From positions 124,001-188,000 of the forward strand of contig CAMJGD010000004.1 of the NCBI GenBank assembly GCA_946405135.1: a stretch of DNA of 64,000 nucleotides. Direction: 5' to 3'. The notes beneath the pieces are model-generated. The model saw nothing but the letters and a program-made list of their open reading frames with translations, did no database searches and was not told the DNA's origin. Source of the stretch: an uncultured Clostridiaceae bacterium. Its GTDB lineage: Bacteria; Bacillota; Clostridia; Clostridiales; Clostridiaceae. Below, piece after piece: positions 7,916 through 17,687 of the stretch (position 1 is its first letter; every line of letters starts with the position of its first letter). The translations under genes and the position numbers were made by a program.

Positions 7916-9297
7916 TGGATAGAATGAAGAGAACACCTATAAGAGAGCAGGATCCTAAAGTTAGAGCAACAAACTTTGATGAAGTTTGCTTAGGTTATAC
8001 AGAAGAAGAGGCAGTACAGGAAGCTTCTAGATGCTTAAACTGTAAGAATCCTATGTGTGTAACCCAGTGTCCAGTTACTATAAATATACCTACCTTTATA
8101 CAACATGTTAAAAATAGAGAGTTTGAAAAGGCAGCTAAAATTATAGCAGAATCCAGTGCGTTACCAGCAGTATGCGGGAGAGTATGTCCACAGGAAGTTC
8201 AGTGCGAAGGAAAGTGTGTTTTAGGTATAAAGGGAGAAGCTGTTGCTATAGGCAAGCTTGAAAGATTTGTAGCAGATTGGTCAAGAGAAAACAATATAGA
8301 TTTAAGTGAAGTGGAAGCAAAGAAAAATAAAAAAGTAGCTGTAATAGGAAGTGGTCCTGCAGGACTTACCTGTGCAGGAGATTTAGCTAAAAAAGGCTAT
8401 GATGTAACTATATTTGAAGCTCTTCATGAACCAGGAGGAGTTTTAGTATATGGTATACCAGAATTTAGATTGCCTAAGGATACTGTAGTAAAACATGAAA
8501 TAGAAAATGTTAAGAAATTAGGCGTTAAAATAGAGACTAATGTAATAGTAGGAAGAACTGTAACTATAGATGAGCTTCTAGAAGATGAAGGTTTTGATGC
8601 TATATTTATCGGATCTGGAGCTGGTCTTCCAAAATTCATGGGAATACCAGGAGAAAACTCTAATGGAGTATTCTCAGCTAATGAATTTTTAACAAGAAAC
8701 AACCTAATGAAAGCTTTTAAAGAAGGCTATTCTACTCCTATAAAGGTTGGAGAAAAGGTAGCGGTAGTAGGTGGAGGAAATGTGGCTATGGATGCTGCAA
8801 GGACAGCCTTAAGACTTGGAGCTGAAGTTCATATAGTTTACAGAAGATCTGAAGAAGAGCTTCCAGCAAGGGTAGAAGAAGTACATCATGCTAAGGAAGA
8901 AGGAGTAATTTTTGATCTTTTAACAAATCCAGCAGAGATTTTAGCAGATGAAAAGGGCTGGGTAAACGGAATGAAGTGTATAAGAATGGAACTTGGAGAA
9001 CCAGATGCTTCAGGAAGAAGAAAACCTGTAGAGGTCCCAGGATCAGAATTCGTACTTGATGTAGATACAGTTATTATGTCATTAGGTACATCACCAAATC
9101 CTCTTATAGCTTCAACTACAAAAGGTCTAGATACAAATAAGAGAAAGTGTATAGTGGCTGAAGAAGAAACAGGATTGACATCAAAAGAAAAAGTTTATGC
9201 AGGTGGCGATGCCGTAACAGGAGCAGCTACTGTAATATTAGCTATGGGTGCTGGAAAGAAAGCAGCTAATGCTATAGATGAATTTTTAAGTAAATAA
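7915..9297 (+). CDS. nfnB: NfnB: NADPH-binding subunit of the bifurcating transhydrogenase (GltA-like)
   Basis: Large subunit of NfnAB, homologous to the small subunit of glutamate synthase. The 460-aa protein starts with two [4Fe-4S] Cys clusters (CLNCKNPMCVTQCP, and CGRVCPQEVQCEGKC around residues 81-102). The FAD motif VIGSGPAGLTCAGDLAKKGY and the NADPH motif VVGGGNVAMDAARTALRLGA follow. The start overlaps the nfnA stop (TAATG). A stand-alone GltD-like protein would lack an adjacent PyrK-type partner, so the pairing supports Nfn over glutamate synthase; no large glutamate synthase gene is nearby. Confidence 0.92.
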   Translation: MDRMKRTPIREQDPKVRATNFDEVCLGYTEEEAVQEASRCLNCKNPMCVTQCPVTINIPTFIQHVKNREFEKAAKIIAESSALPAVCGRVCPQEVQCEGKCVLGIKGEAVAIGKLERFVADWSRENNIDLSEVEAKKNKKVAVIGSGPAGLTCAGDLAKKGYDVTIFEALHEPGGVLVYGIPEFRLPKDTVVKHEIENVKKLGVKIETNVIVGRTVTIDELLEDEGFDAIFIGSGAGLPKFMGIPGENSNGVFSANEFLTRNNLMKAFKEGYSTPIKVGEKVAVVGGGNVAMDAARTALRLGAEVHIVYRRSEEELPARVEEVHHAKEEGVIFDLLTNPAEILADEKGWVNGMKCIRMELGEPDASGRRKPVEVPGSEFVLDVDTVIMSLGTSPNPLIASTTKGLDTNKRKCIVAEEETGLTSKEKVYAGGDAVTGAATVILAMGAGKKAANAIDEFLSK

Positions 9298-9306
9298 AAG
9301 GACAAG

Positions 9307-9350
9307 TAAGGGACAGTTCTTAACTTTAAAAAGTTAAGAACTGTCCCTTA
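9307..9350. repeat. Long perfect hairpin, copy A of a repeated palindrome
   Basis: A 21-base arm (9307-9327, core GGGACAGTTCTTAACTT) is followed by a 2-base loop and its exact reverse complement (9330-9350). The same core hairpin recurs at 17581-17629 after groEL. There is no proper T-run, and the ribosome site of the next gene begins at once, so it is not a standard terminator. It may belong to a dispersed REP-like palindrome family. Confidence 0.85.
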
Positions 9351-9362
9351 TAAGGAGGATTT

Positions 9363-9770
9363 ATGATTAAGGGTAAAGTTAAAAAATATTATGATAGAAA
9401 GTATGATTTAAATTGTGCAGAAACTATAATTTATGCTGCTAATGAAGAATATAATATGAATTTATCAAAGGAGACCTTAAAAACCATGGCAGGTTTTGGA
9501 GGGGGTATGGCTATAGAAGATACCTGTGGAGCTATTGCAGGAGCTGTAGCAGTTATAGGCATATTATTTACAGAAGAAAGAGCTCATGAAAGCTCTAAGG
9601 TAAAAAATTTAACAAAAGAATTTATGGAAAAATTTATTGATAAGTTAGGAACTAATAACTGCGCTCAATTGAAAAATAAATATAGAAAAAATGAAGAAAT
9701 AAGATGCGAAAACATGGTATATACTGCAGCAGAAATATTAGATCAAATGGTTTTAAGAGAAAGATCGTAG
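9363..9770 (+). CDS. C_GCAxxG_C_C family protein
   Basis: A 135-aa protein with the spaced Cys pattern of the C_GCAxxG_C_C family: LNCAET near residue 20, DTCGAIAGA near 57, NNCAQL near 100, and RCENMV near 117. The family is thought to bind a metal or redox centre through these cysteines; no reaction is established. AAGGAGG, directly after the hairpin at 9307-9350, sets the ATG. It lies just before the glycosylase gene with no spacing, so the two are probably translated from one message. Confidence 0.82.
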   Translation: MIKGKVKKYYDRKYDLNCAETIIYAANEEYNMNLSKETLKTMAGFGGGMAIEDTCGAIAGAVAVIGILFTEERAHESSKVKNLTKEFMEKFIDKLGTNNCAQLKNKYRKNEEIRCENMVYTAAEILDQMVLRERS

Positions 9771-9779
9771 GTGATGTAT

Positions 9780-10688
9780 ATGGATTTTGAAAGATTAGAA
9801 CCGTATGAAGATAAAGTCATATTAAAAAATGTAAAAAACTTTGAGTTATCTCACATATTTGATTGCGGACAGTGCTTTAGATGGAATAGATTAGATAATG
9901 GTAATTATATAGGAGTAGCTTATGGAAAAGTAATTGAAGTTGAGAAACAAGGGGAAGATGTGATAATCTACAATTCAAATGAAAAAGACTTTTATGATAT
10001 ATGGCTTGAATATTTTGATTTGAATAGAGATTACGATGAAATTAAAAATAAGCTTAGGGAAGATGAAATTTTAAAAAAATCTGTAGAATTTGGTCATGGC
10101 ATCAGAATATTAAAGCAAGAACCCTTTGAGATAACCATATCCTTTATAATTTCAGCTAATAATAGAATACCTATGATAAAAAGAGCTATAAGCCGTATAA
10201 GTGAGCGATGGGGAAAGCCTTTAGAGTATAAAGGGAATATATATTATAGCTTTCCAGAGGCTGAAATTTTAAAGAATACAACTATTGAGGAAATTACAGC
10301 TTGTGGAGTAGGCTTCAGAGCAAAATATATAGAGGACACTGTAAATAAAATATGTGATAGCACAAAATACCAAGGAAACTTTAATGAAACAGACTATGAT
10401 CTAAGAACTATTAAAAACTTCAATGATGATGAATGTCATAAAGCTTTGCAAAAGTTTTCTGGTATAGGACCTAAAGTAGCAGATTGTATAATGCTATTTT
10501 CTATGCAGAAATATTCAGCTTTTCCTGTAGATGTGTGGGTAAAAAGAGCTATGCAGTATTTCTATGTGGTACCAGATGTATCTTTAAAAAAGATAAGAGA
10601 TTTTGGGAAAGATAAGTTTGGAGAGTTGTCAGGCTTTGCCCAGCAGTATCTTTTTTACTATGCAAGGGAAAATAATATTAGCATATAA
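9780..10688 (+). CDS. ogg: 8-oxoguanine DNA glycosylase (OGG1 type)
   Basis: Base-excision repair enzyme removing 8-oxoguanine and nicking at the abasic site. The 302-aa protein starts with the OGG N-terminal domain (FDCGQCFRWNR near 27-37). It then has a helix-hairpin-helix GPD domain, with the catalytic Lys232 in FSGIGPKVADCIM and the Asp251 in FPVDVWVKRAM. The start is uncertain: GTG 9771, ATG 9774 and ATG 9780 are all in frame. AGGTGA at 9769-9774 is best placed for ATG 9780. Its upstream neighbour ends at 9770, suggesting translational coupling. Confidence 0.92.
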   Translation: MDFERLEPYEDKVILKNVKNFELSHIFDCGQCFRWNRLDNGNYIGVAYGKVIEVEKQGEDVIIYNSNEKDFYDIWLEYFDLNRDYDEIKNKLREDEILKKSVEFGHGIRILKQEPFEITISFIISANNRIPMIKRAISRISERWGKPLEYKGNIYYSFPEAEILKNTTIEEITACGVGFRAKYIEDTVNKICDSTKYQGNFNETDYDLRTIKNFNDDECHKALQKFSGIGPKVADCIMLFSMQKYSAFPVDVWVKRAMQYFYVVPDVSLKKIRDFGKDKFGELSGFAQQYLFYYARENNISI

Positions 10689-10712
10689 ATTATATAAAAA
10701 AGATTTATTAAG

Positions 10713-10748
10713 AAACAAGAAGAAAATTTTCTTCCTGTTTTTTTTTAT
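10713..10748 (+). terminator. Intrinsic terminator after ogg
   Basis: Arms 10713-10726 and 10727-10740 pair with one mismatch, and the second arm runs into a long T-tract. Confidence 0.75.
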
Positions 10749-10810
10749 TATTATAATTAATAATTCATTATAATATATTGAAAATTTTTAATTAATTGAT
10801 ATCTATAAAA

Positions 10811-10842
10811 TTGTTACGTATTTAACAATTATCTGTTATAAT
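10811..10842 (+). promoter_or_regulatory. Rex operator overlapping the hydrogenase promoter
   Basis: TTGTTACGTATTTAACAA (10811-10828) matches TTGTTAA-N4-TTAACAA at 13 of 14 conserved bases. A TATAAT -10 box lies at 10837-10842 with TTACGT (10814-10819) at 17-bp spacing, so the operator would cover the -35 region. That geometry suits repression by Rex, which in clostridia controls NAD(H)-linked fermentation genes. Occupancy is not shown by sequence alone. Confidence 0.68.
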
Positions 10843-10940
10843 AATATTGTGCTTATTTTATATTGACTTATAAGACTGTACTAATTTATTGTTGCAAAAT
10901 TTTAACACAATTTTTTATAATTATAAGAGAGGTGCGGAGT

Positions 10941-12431
10941 ATGTTTGTATTTGAAACTCAACTTAAGAGATTAAAACATGAAGTTTTAAAACAGGTAGCT
11001 ATTTTAGCAAAAGATGATAGACTAACTAAAGAAGAATTAGAAAAAATACCTTATGAAGTAATCCAAGGGGAGAAGCCAACTTATAGATGTTGTGTTTATA
11101 AGGAAAGAGCTATAGTAACAGAAAGAGTTAAATTAGCAGCGGGCTATTTGCCTAATGGAGATAATGCTGAAGAGGAATATATAGATATAAGACCGGAAGA
11201 TCAAATTGTATATATAATAGAAGCAGCTTGTGATAGATGTCCTATAAATAAATATACTGTAACAGAGGCTTGTAGAGGTTGCATTACTCATAAATGCATG
11301 GAAGTTTGTCCTGCCAATGCTATGATAAAAGTTAATGGAAAAGCTTATATAAATCAAGAATTATGCAAGGAATGCGGAATGTGTAAAAAAGTATGTCCTT
11401 ATGATGCTATATCAGAAGTTATGAGACCTTGCAAAGTTTCATGTCCTACTGGAGCACTTACAGTAAGTACTGAGGATAGAAGAGCTATGATTAATGAACC
11501 AGAGTGTATTAGCTGTGGAAATTGTGTGTCAGCCTGTCCATTTGGTGCTATATCAGATAAGAGCTTTATAGTGCCAGTAGCTAAGAGATTAGTAAGGAAC
11601 AGAAAAATGTATGCAGTAGTAGCACCTGCTATAGCTGGACAATTCGGACCAAAAATAACTATGGGGCAGGTAAGAACAGCATTGAAAAACGTAGGATTTA
11701 TTGATATGATAGAAGCAGCCTGTGGAGCTGATGCTGTTACAATTCATGAAAGTAAAGAATTCGTAGAGAGAATGGAAAAAGGGGACAAATACATGACTAA
11801 TTCCTGCTGTCCCGGATTTCTAAATTATATTGAGAAAAAATATCCAGATCAAGCAGAAAAAATATCTACTACAGTTTCTCCTATGGTAGCTACAGCTAGA
11901 TATATAAAAGAAAAAGATGAAGACGCTAAGGTAGTTTTCATTGGACCATGTATAGCTAAAAAGAATGAAGCAAAACGAGAAGGAATTAAAGATGCAGTAG
12001 ATTATGTGTTAACTTTTGAAGAAATAGCAGCTCTTTTAGATGCCTTTGGAACAGATCCAGAACTTTGTGAAGATTCTAATGTGGATGAAGCTTCAGTATT
12101 TGGAAGAGGCTTTGCTATAGGAGGAGGCCTTACAGCGGCTATAGAGAACTATGTAAAAGATAGTGGCATAGATGCAGAATTTAAACCTGTAAAAGTAAGT
12201 GGTGTGGCTGAAGTTAAAAAAGCTATGACTATGGCTAAGGCAGGAAGATTAGGTGGTAACTTTATAGAAGGTATGATGTGTGAAGGTGGTTGCGTAGGAG
12301 GCCCTGGAACCATAATGCCTCAATTAAAGACTAAAGCTATTCTTACAAGATTTAATAATCAATCCAGCAAAAAAGCTGTACTAGAAAATGAAAAAATTCA
12401 TGAATTTGAAAACTTAAATTTAGAAAGATAG
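10941..12431 (+). CDS. [FeFe] hydrogenase, group B type, with ferredoxin-like domain
   Basis: Catalyses H2 evolution or oxidation. The 496-aa protein starts with a Cys-rich region (CDRCPINKYTVTEAC, CRGCITHKCMEVCP) and two ferredoxin clusters: CKECGMCKKVCP near 142-152 and CISCGNCVSACP near 189-200. The H-cluster domain has three diagnostic loops: SCCPGF (288-293), GPCIAKKNE (335-343), and EGMMCEGGCVGG (443-454). These differ from the TSCCPxW / MPCxxKxxE / ExMACxGGC of the classic HydA group, placing it in group B. ATG 10941 follows GAGAGGTG by 6 bp; an in-frame upstream start at 10863 has no ribosome site and would reach into the leader. It is a single-gene unit. The partner is unknown; maturases are not in the window. 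Confidence 0.9.
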   Translation: MFVFETQLKRLKHEVLKQVAILAKDDRLTKEELEKIPYEVIQGEKPTYRCCVYKERAIVTERVKLAAGYLPNGDNAEEEYIDIRPEDQIVYIIEAACDRCPINKYTVTEACRGCITHKCMEVCPANAMIKVNGKAYINQELCKECGMCKKVCPYDAISEVMRPCKVSCPTGALTVSTEDRRAMINEPECISCGNCVSACPFGAISDKSFIVPVAKRLVRNRKMYAVVAPAIAGQFGPKITMGQVRTALKNVGFIDMIEAACGADAVTIHESKEFVERMEKGDKYMTNSCCPGFLNYIEKKYPDQAEKISTTVSPMVATARYIKEKDEDAKVVFIGPCIAKKNEAKREGIKDAVDYVLTFEEIAALLDAFGTDPELCEDSNVDEASVFGRGFAIGGGLTAAIENYVKDSGIDAEFKPVKVSGVAEVKKAMTMAKAGRLGGNFIEGMMCEGGCVGGPGTIMPQLKTKAILTRFNNQSSKKAVLENEKIHEFENLNLER

Positions 12432-12441
12432 AAGTTTAAAT

Positions 12442-12474
12442 AAAGACTTACAGATTAGCTGTAGGTCTTTTTTA
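12442..12474 (+). terminator. Intrinsic terminator after the hydrogenase
   Basis: The arm AAAGACTTACAG (12442-12453) pairs over 12 positions (one G-U) with 12459-12470 across an ATTAG loop, followed by T-rich sequence. Confidence 0.87.
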
Positions 12475-12577
12475 ATTTTAAAATATGTTTACAAAATAGG
12501 TTTTATAGTTGAAAATATAGGTAAGACTATAAAGGGTTAAAGTTGCACTTTATAATTTAAGAAAGGGTAATTTATTA

Positions 12578-13309
12578 ATGAAAGAATTATTAAAGAAATA
12601 TAAGTCACATATAATACTTAGCATAATAGCAGTAATTTTCTTATTTGTAGGATATGAATATTACTATAAGTATTCTAAAATATTAAAAAATTCTGCAGGA
12701 ATAAAAGATTATATTATGAGTTATGGCAAATATGGTATTTTAGTATTTTTAATGATGCAAATAATACAGGTAGTTGTTTTTTTTATTCCTGGAGAACTGA
12801 TTCAGATTGCTGGAGGATATATATATGGAACTTTTTGGGGAACTTTATTGTCCTTGGCAGGTATTAGCATAGGAAGTATTATAGACTATTTTATATCCAG
12901 TAGATATGGCAAACCTTTTGTTAAAAAATTAGTTTCCAAAAAGCATATCTGGATATTAAATAAGTTAACAGGGGAAGAAGATGATGATGATGAATATAAA
13001 GCCAGGATGAATATATTAATATTTACTTTATATCTCATACCTGGTATACCTAAGGATATACTAGGATATATATGCGGTATATCCAGCATATCTTTTAAAG
13101 AATTTTTGATGTTGTCTACTTTAGGAAGAACCCCTGGAATTATTGTTTCATCTTTCTTTGGAGCTAAAATCTCAAAAGACAACGTTCTTCTTTTGGTTAT
13201 AATTGCAGCTTCTATGGCAGCTTTATTCTTATTCGGTGTACTAAAAGGAAAAAATATAGCTTCCTATATAACAAAGAAAAAGGATAAAAGAAAGAATGGT
13301 GTAGGATAA
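12578..13309 (+). CDS. TVP38/TMEM64 (VTT domain, DedA-like) membrane protein
   Basis: Integral membrane protein of 243 aa. There is an N-terminal span (13-29) and a re-entrant region with FIPGELIQIAGGYIYGTFWGT (about 69-89). The later stretch LYLIPGIPKDILGYICG followed by STLGRTPGIIVSSFFGA is the conserved core of the VTT/SNARE-associated family, which includes lipid scramblase-like proteins. GAAAGGG precedes the ATG. An acidic run (EEDDDDEY near 130-137) lies in the central loop. The substrate is not known. The next gene, an O-antigen-ligase-like protein, follows within 15 bp, so an envelope role is plausible. Confidence 0.85.
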   Translation: MKELLKKYKSHIILSIIAVIFLFVGYEYYYKYSKILKNSAGIKDYIMSYGKYGILVFLMMQIIQVVVFFIPGELIQIAGGYIYGTFWGTLLSLAGISIGSIIDYFISSRYGKPFVKKLVSKKHIWILNKLTGEEDDDDEYKARMNILIFTLYLIPGIPKDILGYICGISSISFKEFLMLSTLGRTPGIIVSSFFGAKISKDNVLLLVIIAASMAALFLFGVLKGKNIASYITKKKDKRKNGVG

Positions 13310-13323
13310 AGAGGTATATGCTT

Positions 13324-14574
13324 ATGGAGAGTAGAAGAATTAATATTTTTATGTTTCTTATTTTTGGAGTTATGCCTATTATTATCATACCTTCAGTGGA
13401 TGATAGATTTTATGCACCTAAAATATATTTTATATATTTTATATGCATAGCTATGCTTCTTTCTTTAAAAAACTTAAACATCAAATATAGCTTAGCTTTA
13501 TTGGATAAATTACTTATATGTTATGGTTTAATTCTACTTTTATCAACAGTTTTTTCTATAGATGTATTTCAATCCTTGGTCGGAAGGGAATATAGAAGAG
13601 AAGGATTAATAGCTATGTTTTTTTATATAGTAATATTTTTTATTATGTATAAACATTTTAATTATTCTCAAAGGGTTAAGGATTTAATTTTTATATTTGT
13701 AGTTTTTATCAGTATTTATTGCTTGATGCAGTATTATGGGTTAGATTTTATACCTAAGGATCATATAAGAAATGCTTGGAAGAGACACCCCTATGCAACT
13801 ATAGGCAATAGAAACTTTGTAGGAAGCTATTTGATTTTATTTTTTCCTATGGCTTTAATGGAGTATATATCTAATGGAAGAAAAAAATATTTTTTTGTTA
13901 GTACAGTTATTTTTGCAGCTCTTATTAGCACTTATACAAGGAGTGCATGGTTAGCATTTTTTGTTGAAATTACGGTTATATTGTACTATTCTCATGATAA
14001 AAAGGAGTATAAAAGAAGATATTTTGTGGCAATACTTGCTTTTTTGTTTACTTTTGCCACCATGGATATTACTACTAATAACGATGTGATTAAGAGAGTA
14101 TTAATGATAAAGTATGATACAGTAGAAATTGCGAAAGACGATGGAGGAAATGCAGGTTCTGGAAGAATATACATATGGGAAAAGACCATACCTTTAATTA
14201 TTGATAATCCTATATTAGGTACTGGTCCCGATACACTTGCAAAAGCATTAAAAGAAAAATATAAAACTGATGATAAATTTATTAAAAAAAATAATAAATC
14301 ATTAATAGATAAAGCACATAATGAATATTTACAGATAGCAGCAACAACAGGAATACCCTCTTTGGCTGTATACTTAATATTTTTAGCAGCTATATTAAGC
14401 AGAACTTTGAAAGCCATATATTTAAATAATGATATGATTTTAAAAGCTGTATTTTGTAGTATACTAGGATATTTGATACAAGCTTTCTTTAATATAAGTG
14501 TAGTAGGAGTAGCACCAATATTTTGGGCACTTTTAGGTATTGCAGCAAATCTTTCAGAAAAAATGTATTCTTGA
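13324..14574 (+). CDS. O-antigen ligase/polymerase family membrane protein (WaaL/Wzy-like)
   Basis: A 416-aa polytopic protein with about ten hydrophobic spans. A central extracytoplasmic loop carries the family-typical NPILGTGPDTL (near 297-307) followed by KAHNEYLQIAATTGIPSLAVYL, the H-x-x-x-L/Q and G pattern of the Wzy_C domain. Such proteins join glycan chains in the outer leaflet; in a Gram-positive host they probably act on surface glycopolymers. Start chosen at ATG 13324, because AAAGAGGT leaves only 2 bp to the ATG at 13318. It abuts, tail to tail, the next gene on the other strand with no gap. Confidence 0.82.
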   Translation: MESRRINIFMFLIFGVMPIIIIPSVDDRFYAPKIYFIYFICIAMLLSLKNLNIKYSLALLDKLLICYGLILLLSTVFSIDVFQSLVGREYRREGLIAMFFYIVIFFIMYKHFNYSQRVKDLIFIFVVFISIYCLMQYYGLDFIPKDHIRNAWKRHPYATIGNRNFVGSYLILFFPMALMEYISNGRKKYFFVSTVIFAALISTYTRSAWLAFFVEITVILYYSHDKKEYKRRYFVAILAFLFTFATMDITTNNDVIKRVLMIKYDTVEIAKDDGGNAGSGRIYIWEKTIPLIIDNPILGTGPDTLAKALKEKYKTDDKFIKKNNKSLIDKAHNEYLQIAATTGIPSLAVYLIFLAAILSRTLKAIYLNNDMILKAVFCSILGYLIQAFFNISVVGVAPIFWALLGIAANLSEKMYS

Positions 14575-15213
14575 TTACTGTTTGAAGCTCAGTTTATTAT
14601 ATAAAATTCTTGATACAGCTGATGACAAGACTAAAAATAGTAATATAAAAATTGCACAATGAAAAAAGAATTGTTCAGGAAGAACATTTATTATAGGATC
14701 TTTATCTGCATCAAAGATCCAGTAATCATTAGTAAAAAATATTTTATGAAATACTTCAAAGGAGGCTTGAAAATTTATGATAAAAGGTATTATAAGTATT
14801 GAGGGTATAAAAAACAGTAAATAGGATGTATATTTTAAAGACAAATAAATTTTTTTCTTTAATAGATAAATTAGACAAGGAACTGAAAACAATCCAGAAA
14901 TCCAGCATAAATAATTCAATCGTATAAACAAAGCTTTCACATCTCTAAAATGAATTTTTCCTTCAGGGGACATTTTAAAGTCTGGGAGGAAAAGTTCATT
15001 TTTATTATAAGGACTCAAATAATCTATGAGAATATCATAGTTTTTTGCTATGCTTTCGTTTGGTATGGATACACTTTCTGAGAGCTTTAAATGATCTATA
15101 TCAAAATAATATATATATTTAAAATTTAATATGGACTTTACAGCCAAAGTTATTATAAATATAGAAAGAAGGAAGGCTACGAAAAAATTTTTTGTATTTT
15201 GTTCATTTAGCAT
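14575..15213 (-). CDS. TIGR01906/DUF1461 family integral membrane protein
   Basis: Membrane protein of about 212 aa with spans near residues 9-28, 114-133, 140-160 and 190-210, the layout of the DUF1461 family. The conserved extracytoplasmic loop has DIDHLKLSESV and the later KMSPEGKIHFRDVKALF. Function unknown. The GAGGTG ribosome site lies 3 bp before one ATG and 6 bp before the next; I use the second (15213). A longer reading to 15252 has no ribosome site. The stop is immediately next to the convergent stop of the preceding gene. Confidence 0.8.
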   Translation of the reverse strand: MLNEQNTKNFFVAFLLSIFIITLAVKSILNFKYIYYFDIDHLKLSESVSIPNESIAKNYDILIDYLSPYNKNELFLPDFKMSPEGKIHFRDVKALFIRLNYLCWISGLFSVPCLIYLLKKKIYLSLKYTSYLLFFIPSILIIPFIINFQASFEVFHKIFFTNDYWIFDADKDPIINVLPEQFFFHCAIFILLFLVLSSAVSRILYNKLSFKQ

Positions 15214-15437
15214 CATAAACACCTCATTAAATGTAAATAATAGTTTAAGCAAATAGTATATTTTTATAATACAGTATAATTATTGACAATAAAAGAAGTA
15301 TATATAAAGAAAAAGAAGAAATTATGTGTAATATCCATATATATCGATATAATCCAATATAATCACTAATAATGCTTAATTTAGAAAGACTGCTAAATTT
15401 GAATTTGCTCCTAGGTTTCTTTATTATAATAATTGTA

Positions 15438-15464
15438 TTAGCACTCACTTGTTTTGAGTGCTAA
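15438..15464. promoter_or_regulatory. CIRCE operator of groESL
   Basis: TTAGCACTC, a 9-base spacer, then GAGTGCTAA: a perfect copy of the CIRCE inverted repeat bound by the heat-shock repressor HrcA. A TATAAT box at 15425-15430 lies just upstream, so the operator covers the transcription start of groES-groEL. Confidence 0.98.
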
Positions 15465-15517
15465 CAATTAAATTTAAAATATATAACAAATCATAAATCA
15501 TATAAGGAGGGGTTTAA

Positions 15518-15805
15518 ATGAAAATTAGACCACTTGGAGACAGAGTTGTTATTAAAAGATTAGAAGCTGAAGAAAAAACAAAAAGTGGAATAGTGTTAAC
15601 AGGTTCAGCAAAGGAGAGGCCACAAGAAGCTGAAGTAGTTTCAGTAGGACCTGGTGGAATAGTTGAGGGAAAAGAAGTAAAAATGGAAGTAAAGATTGGG
15701 GATAAGATATTATTCTCAAAATATGCAGGAACAGAAGTTAAAGTTGATGGAGAAGAATACACTATACTAAAGCAGGATGACATATTAGCTGTAGTTGAAA
15801 AATAG
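15518..15805 (+). CDS. groES: Co-chaperonin GroES
   Basis: The 95-aa Hsp10 lid of the GroEL chamber. The N terminus [19 protein letters not shown] is the family signature. The mobile loop ([14 protein letters not shown], about 20-33) contains the GIVL contact for GroEL, and the roof loop and C-terminal strands ([12 protein letters not shown]) are intact. AAGGAGGGG precedes the ATG. It is the first gene of the CIRCE-controlled pair. Confidence 0.98.
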   Translation: MKIRPLGDRVVIKRLEAEEKTKSGIVLTGSAKERPQEAEVVSVGPGGIVEGKEVKMEVKIGDKILFSKYAGTEVKVDGEEYTILKQDDILAVVEK

Positions 15806-15874
15806 TATAAGTATCTATCTGTATCAAATTAAAATCTGATACATGAATTTTAAGTGTAAGTTATTAAATAATAA

Positions 15875-17524
<1,650 letters not shown>

Positions 17525-17550
17525 AATAAATATAAAAAAATATAAAAAAA

Positions 17551-17582
17551 GTATCTCACTTAAATAGTGGGATACTTTTTTT
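17551..17582 (+). terminator. Intrinsic terminator of groESL
   Basis: GTATCTCACT (17551-17560) pairs with AGTGGGATAC (17566-17575), extended by an upstream A-run pairing with the T-run that follows. A classic terminator. Confidence 0.9.
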
Positions 17583-17629
17583 ATACGGGACAGTTCTTAA
17601 CTCAAAAAGTTAAGAACTGTCCCGTATAA
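17581..17629. repeat. Long perfect hairpin, copy B of a repeated palindrome
   Basis: A 22-base arm (17581-17602) and its exact reverse complement (17608-17629) are separated by a 5-base loop. The 16-base core GGGACAGTTCTTAACT is identical to copy A at 9307-9350, while the outer bases and loop differ. It directly follows the groEL terminator, so termination is not its obvious job. Confidence 0.85.
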
Positions 17630-17687
17630 ATTTTAAAATAGTTGTACTATAATTATAGATAACAAAATTTTGAAAGGATGAAGATTT

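Noticed and set aside
7915..9297. Glutamate synthase small subunit
   Set aside because: The adjacent PyrK-like gene with overlapping stop and start, and no large glutamate synthase gene, make NfnB more likely.
15245..15448. A 67-codon open frame on the minus strand upstream of groES, with one hydrophobic stretch
   Set aside because: Its start (GTG) lies within the CIRCE operator, without a ribosome site, and its end overlaps the upstream region of the DUF1461 gene. Low-complexity Ile/Leu/Ser content is expected from A/T-rich sequence.
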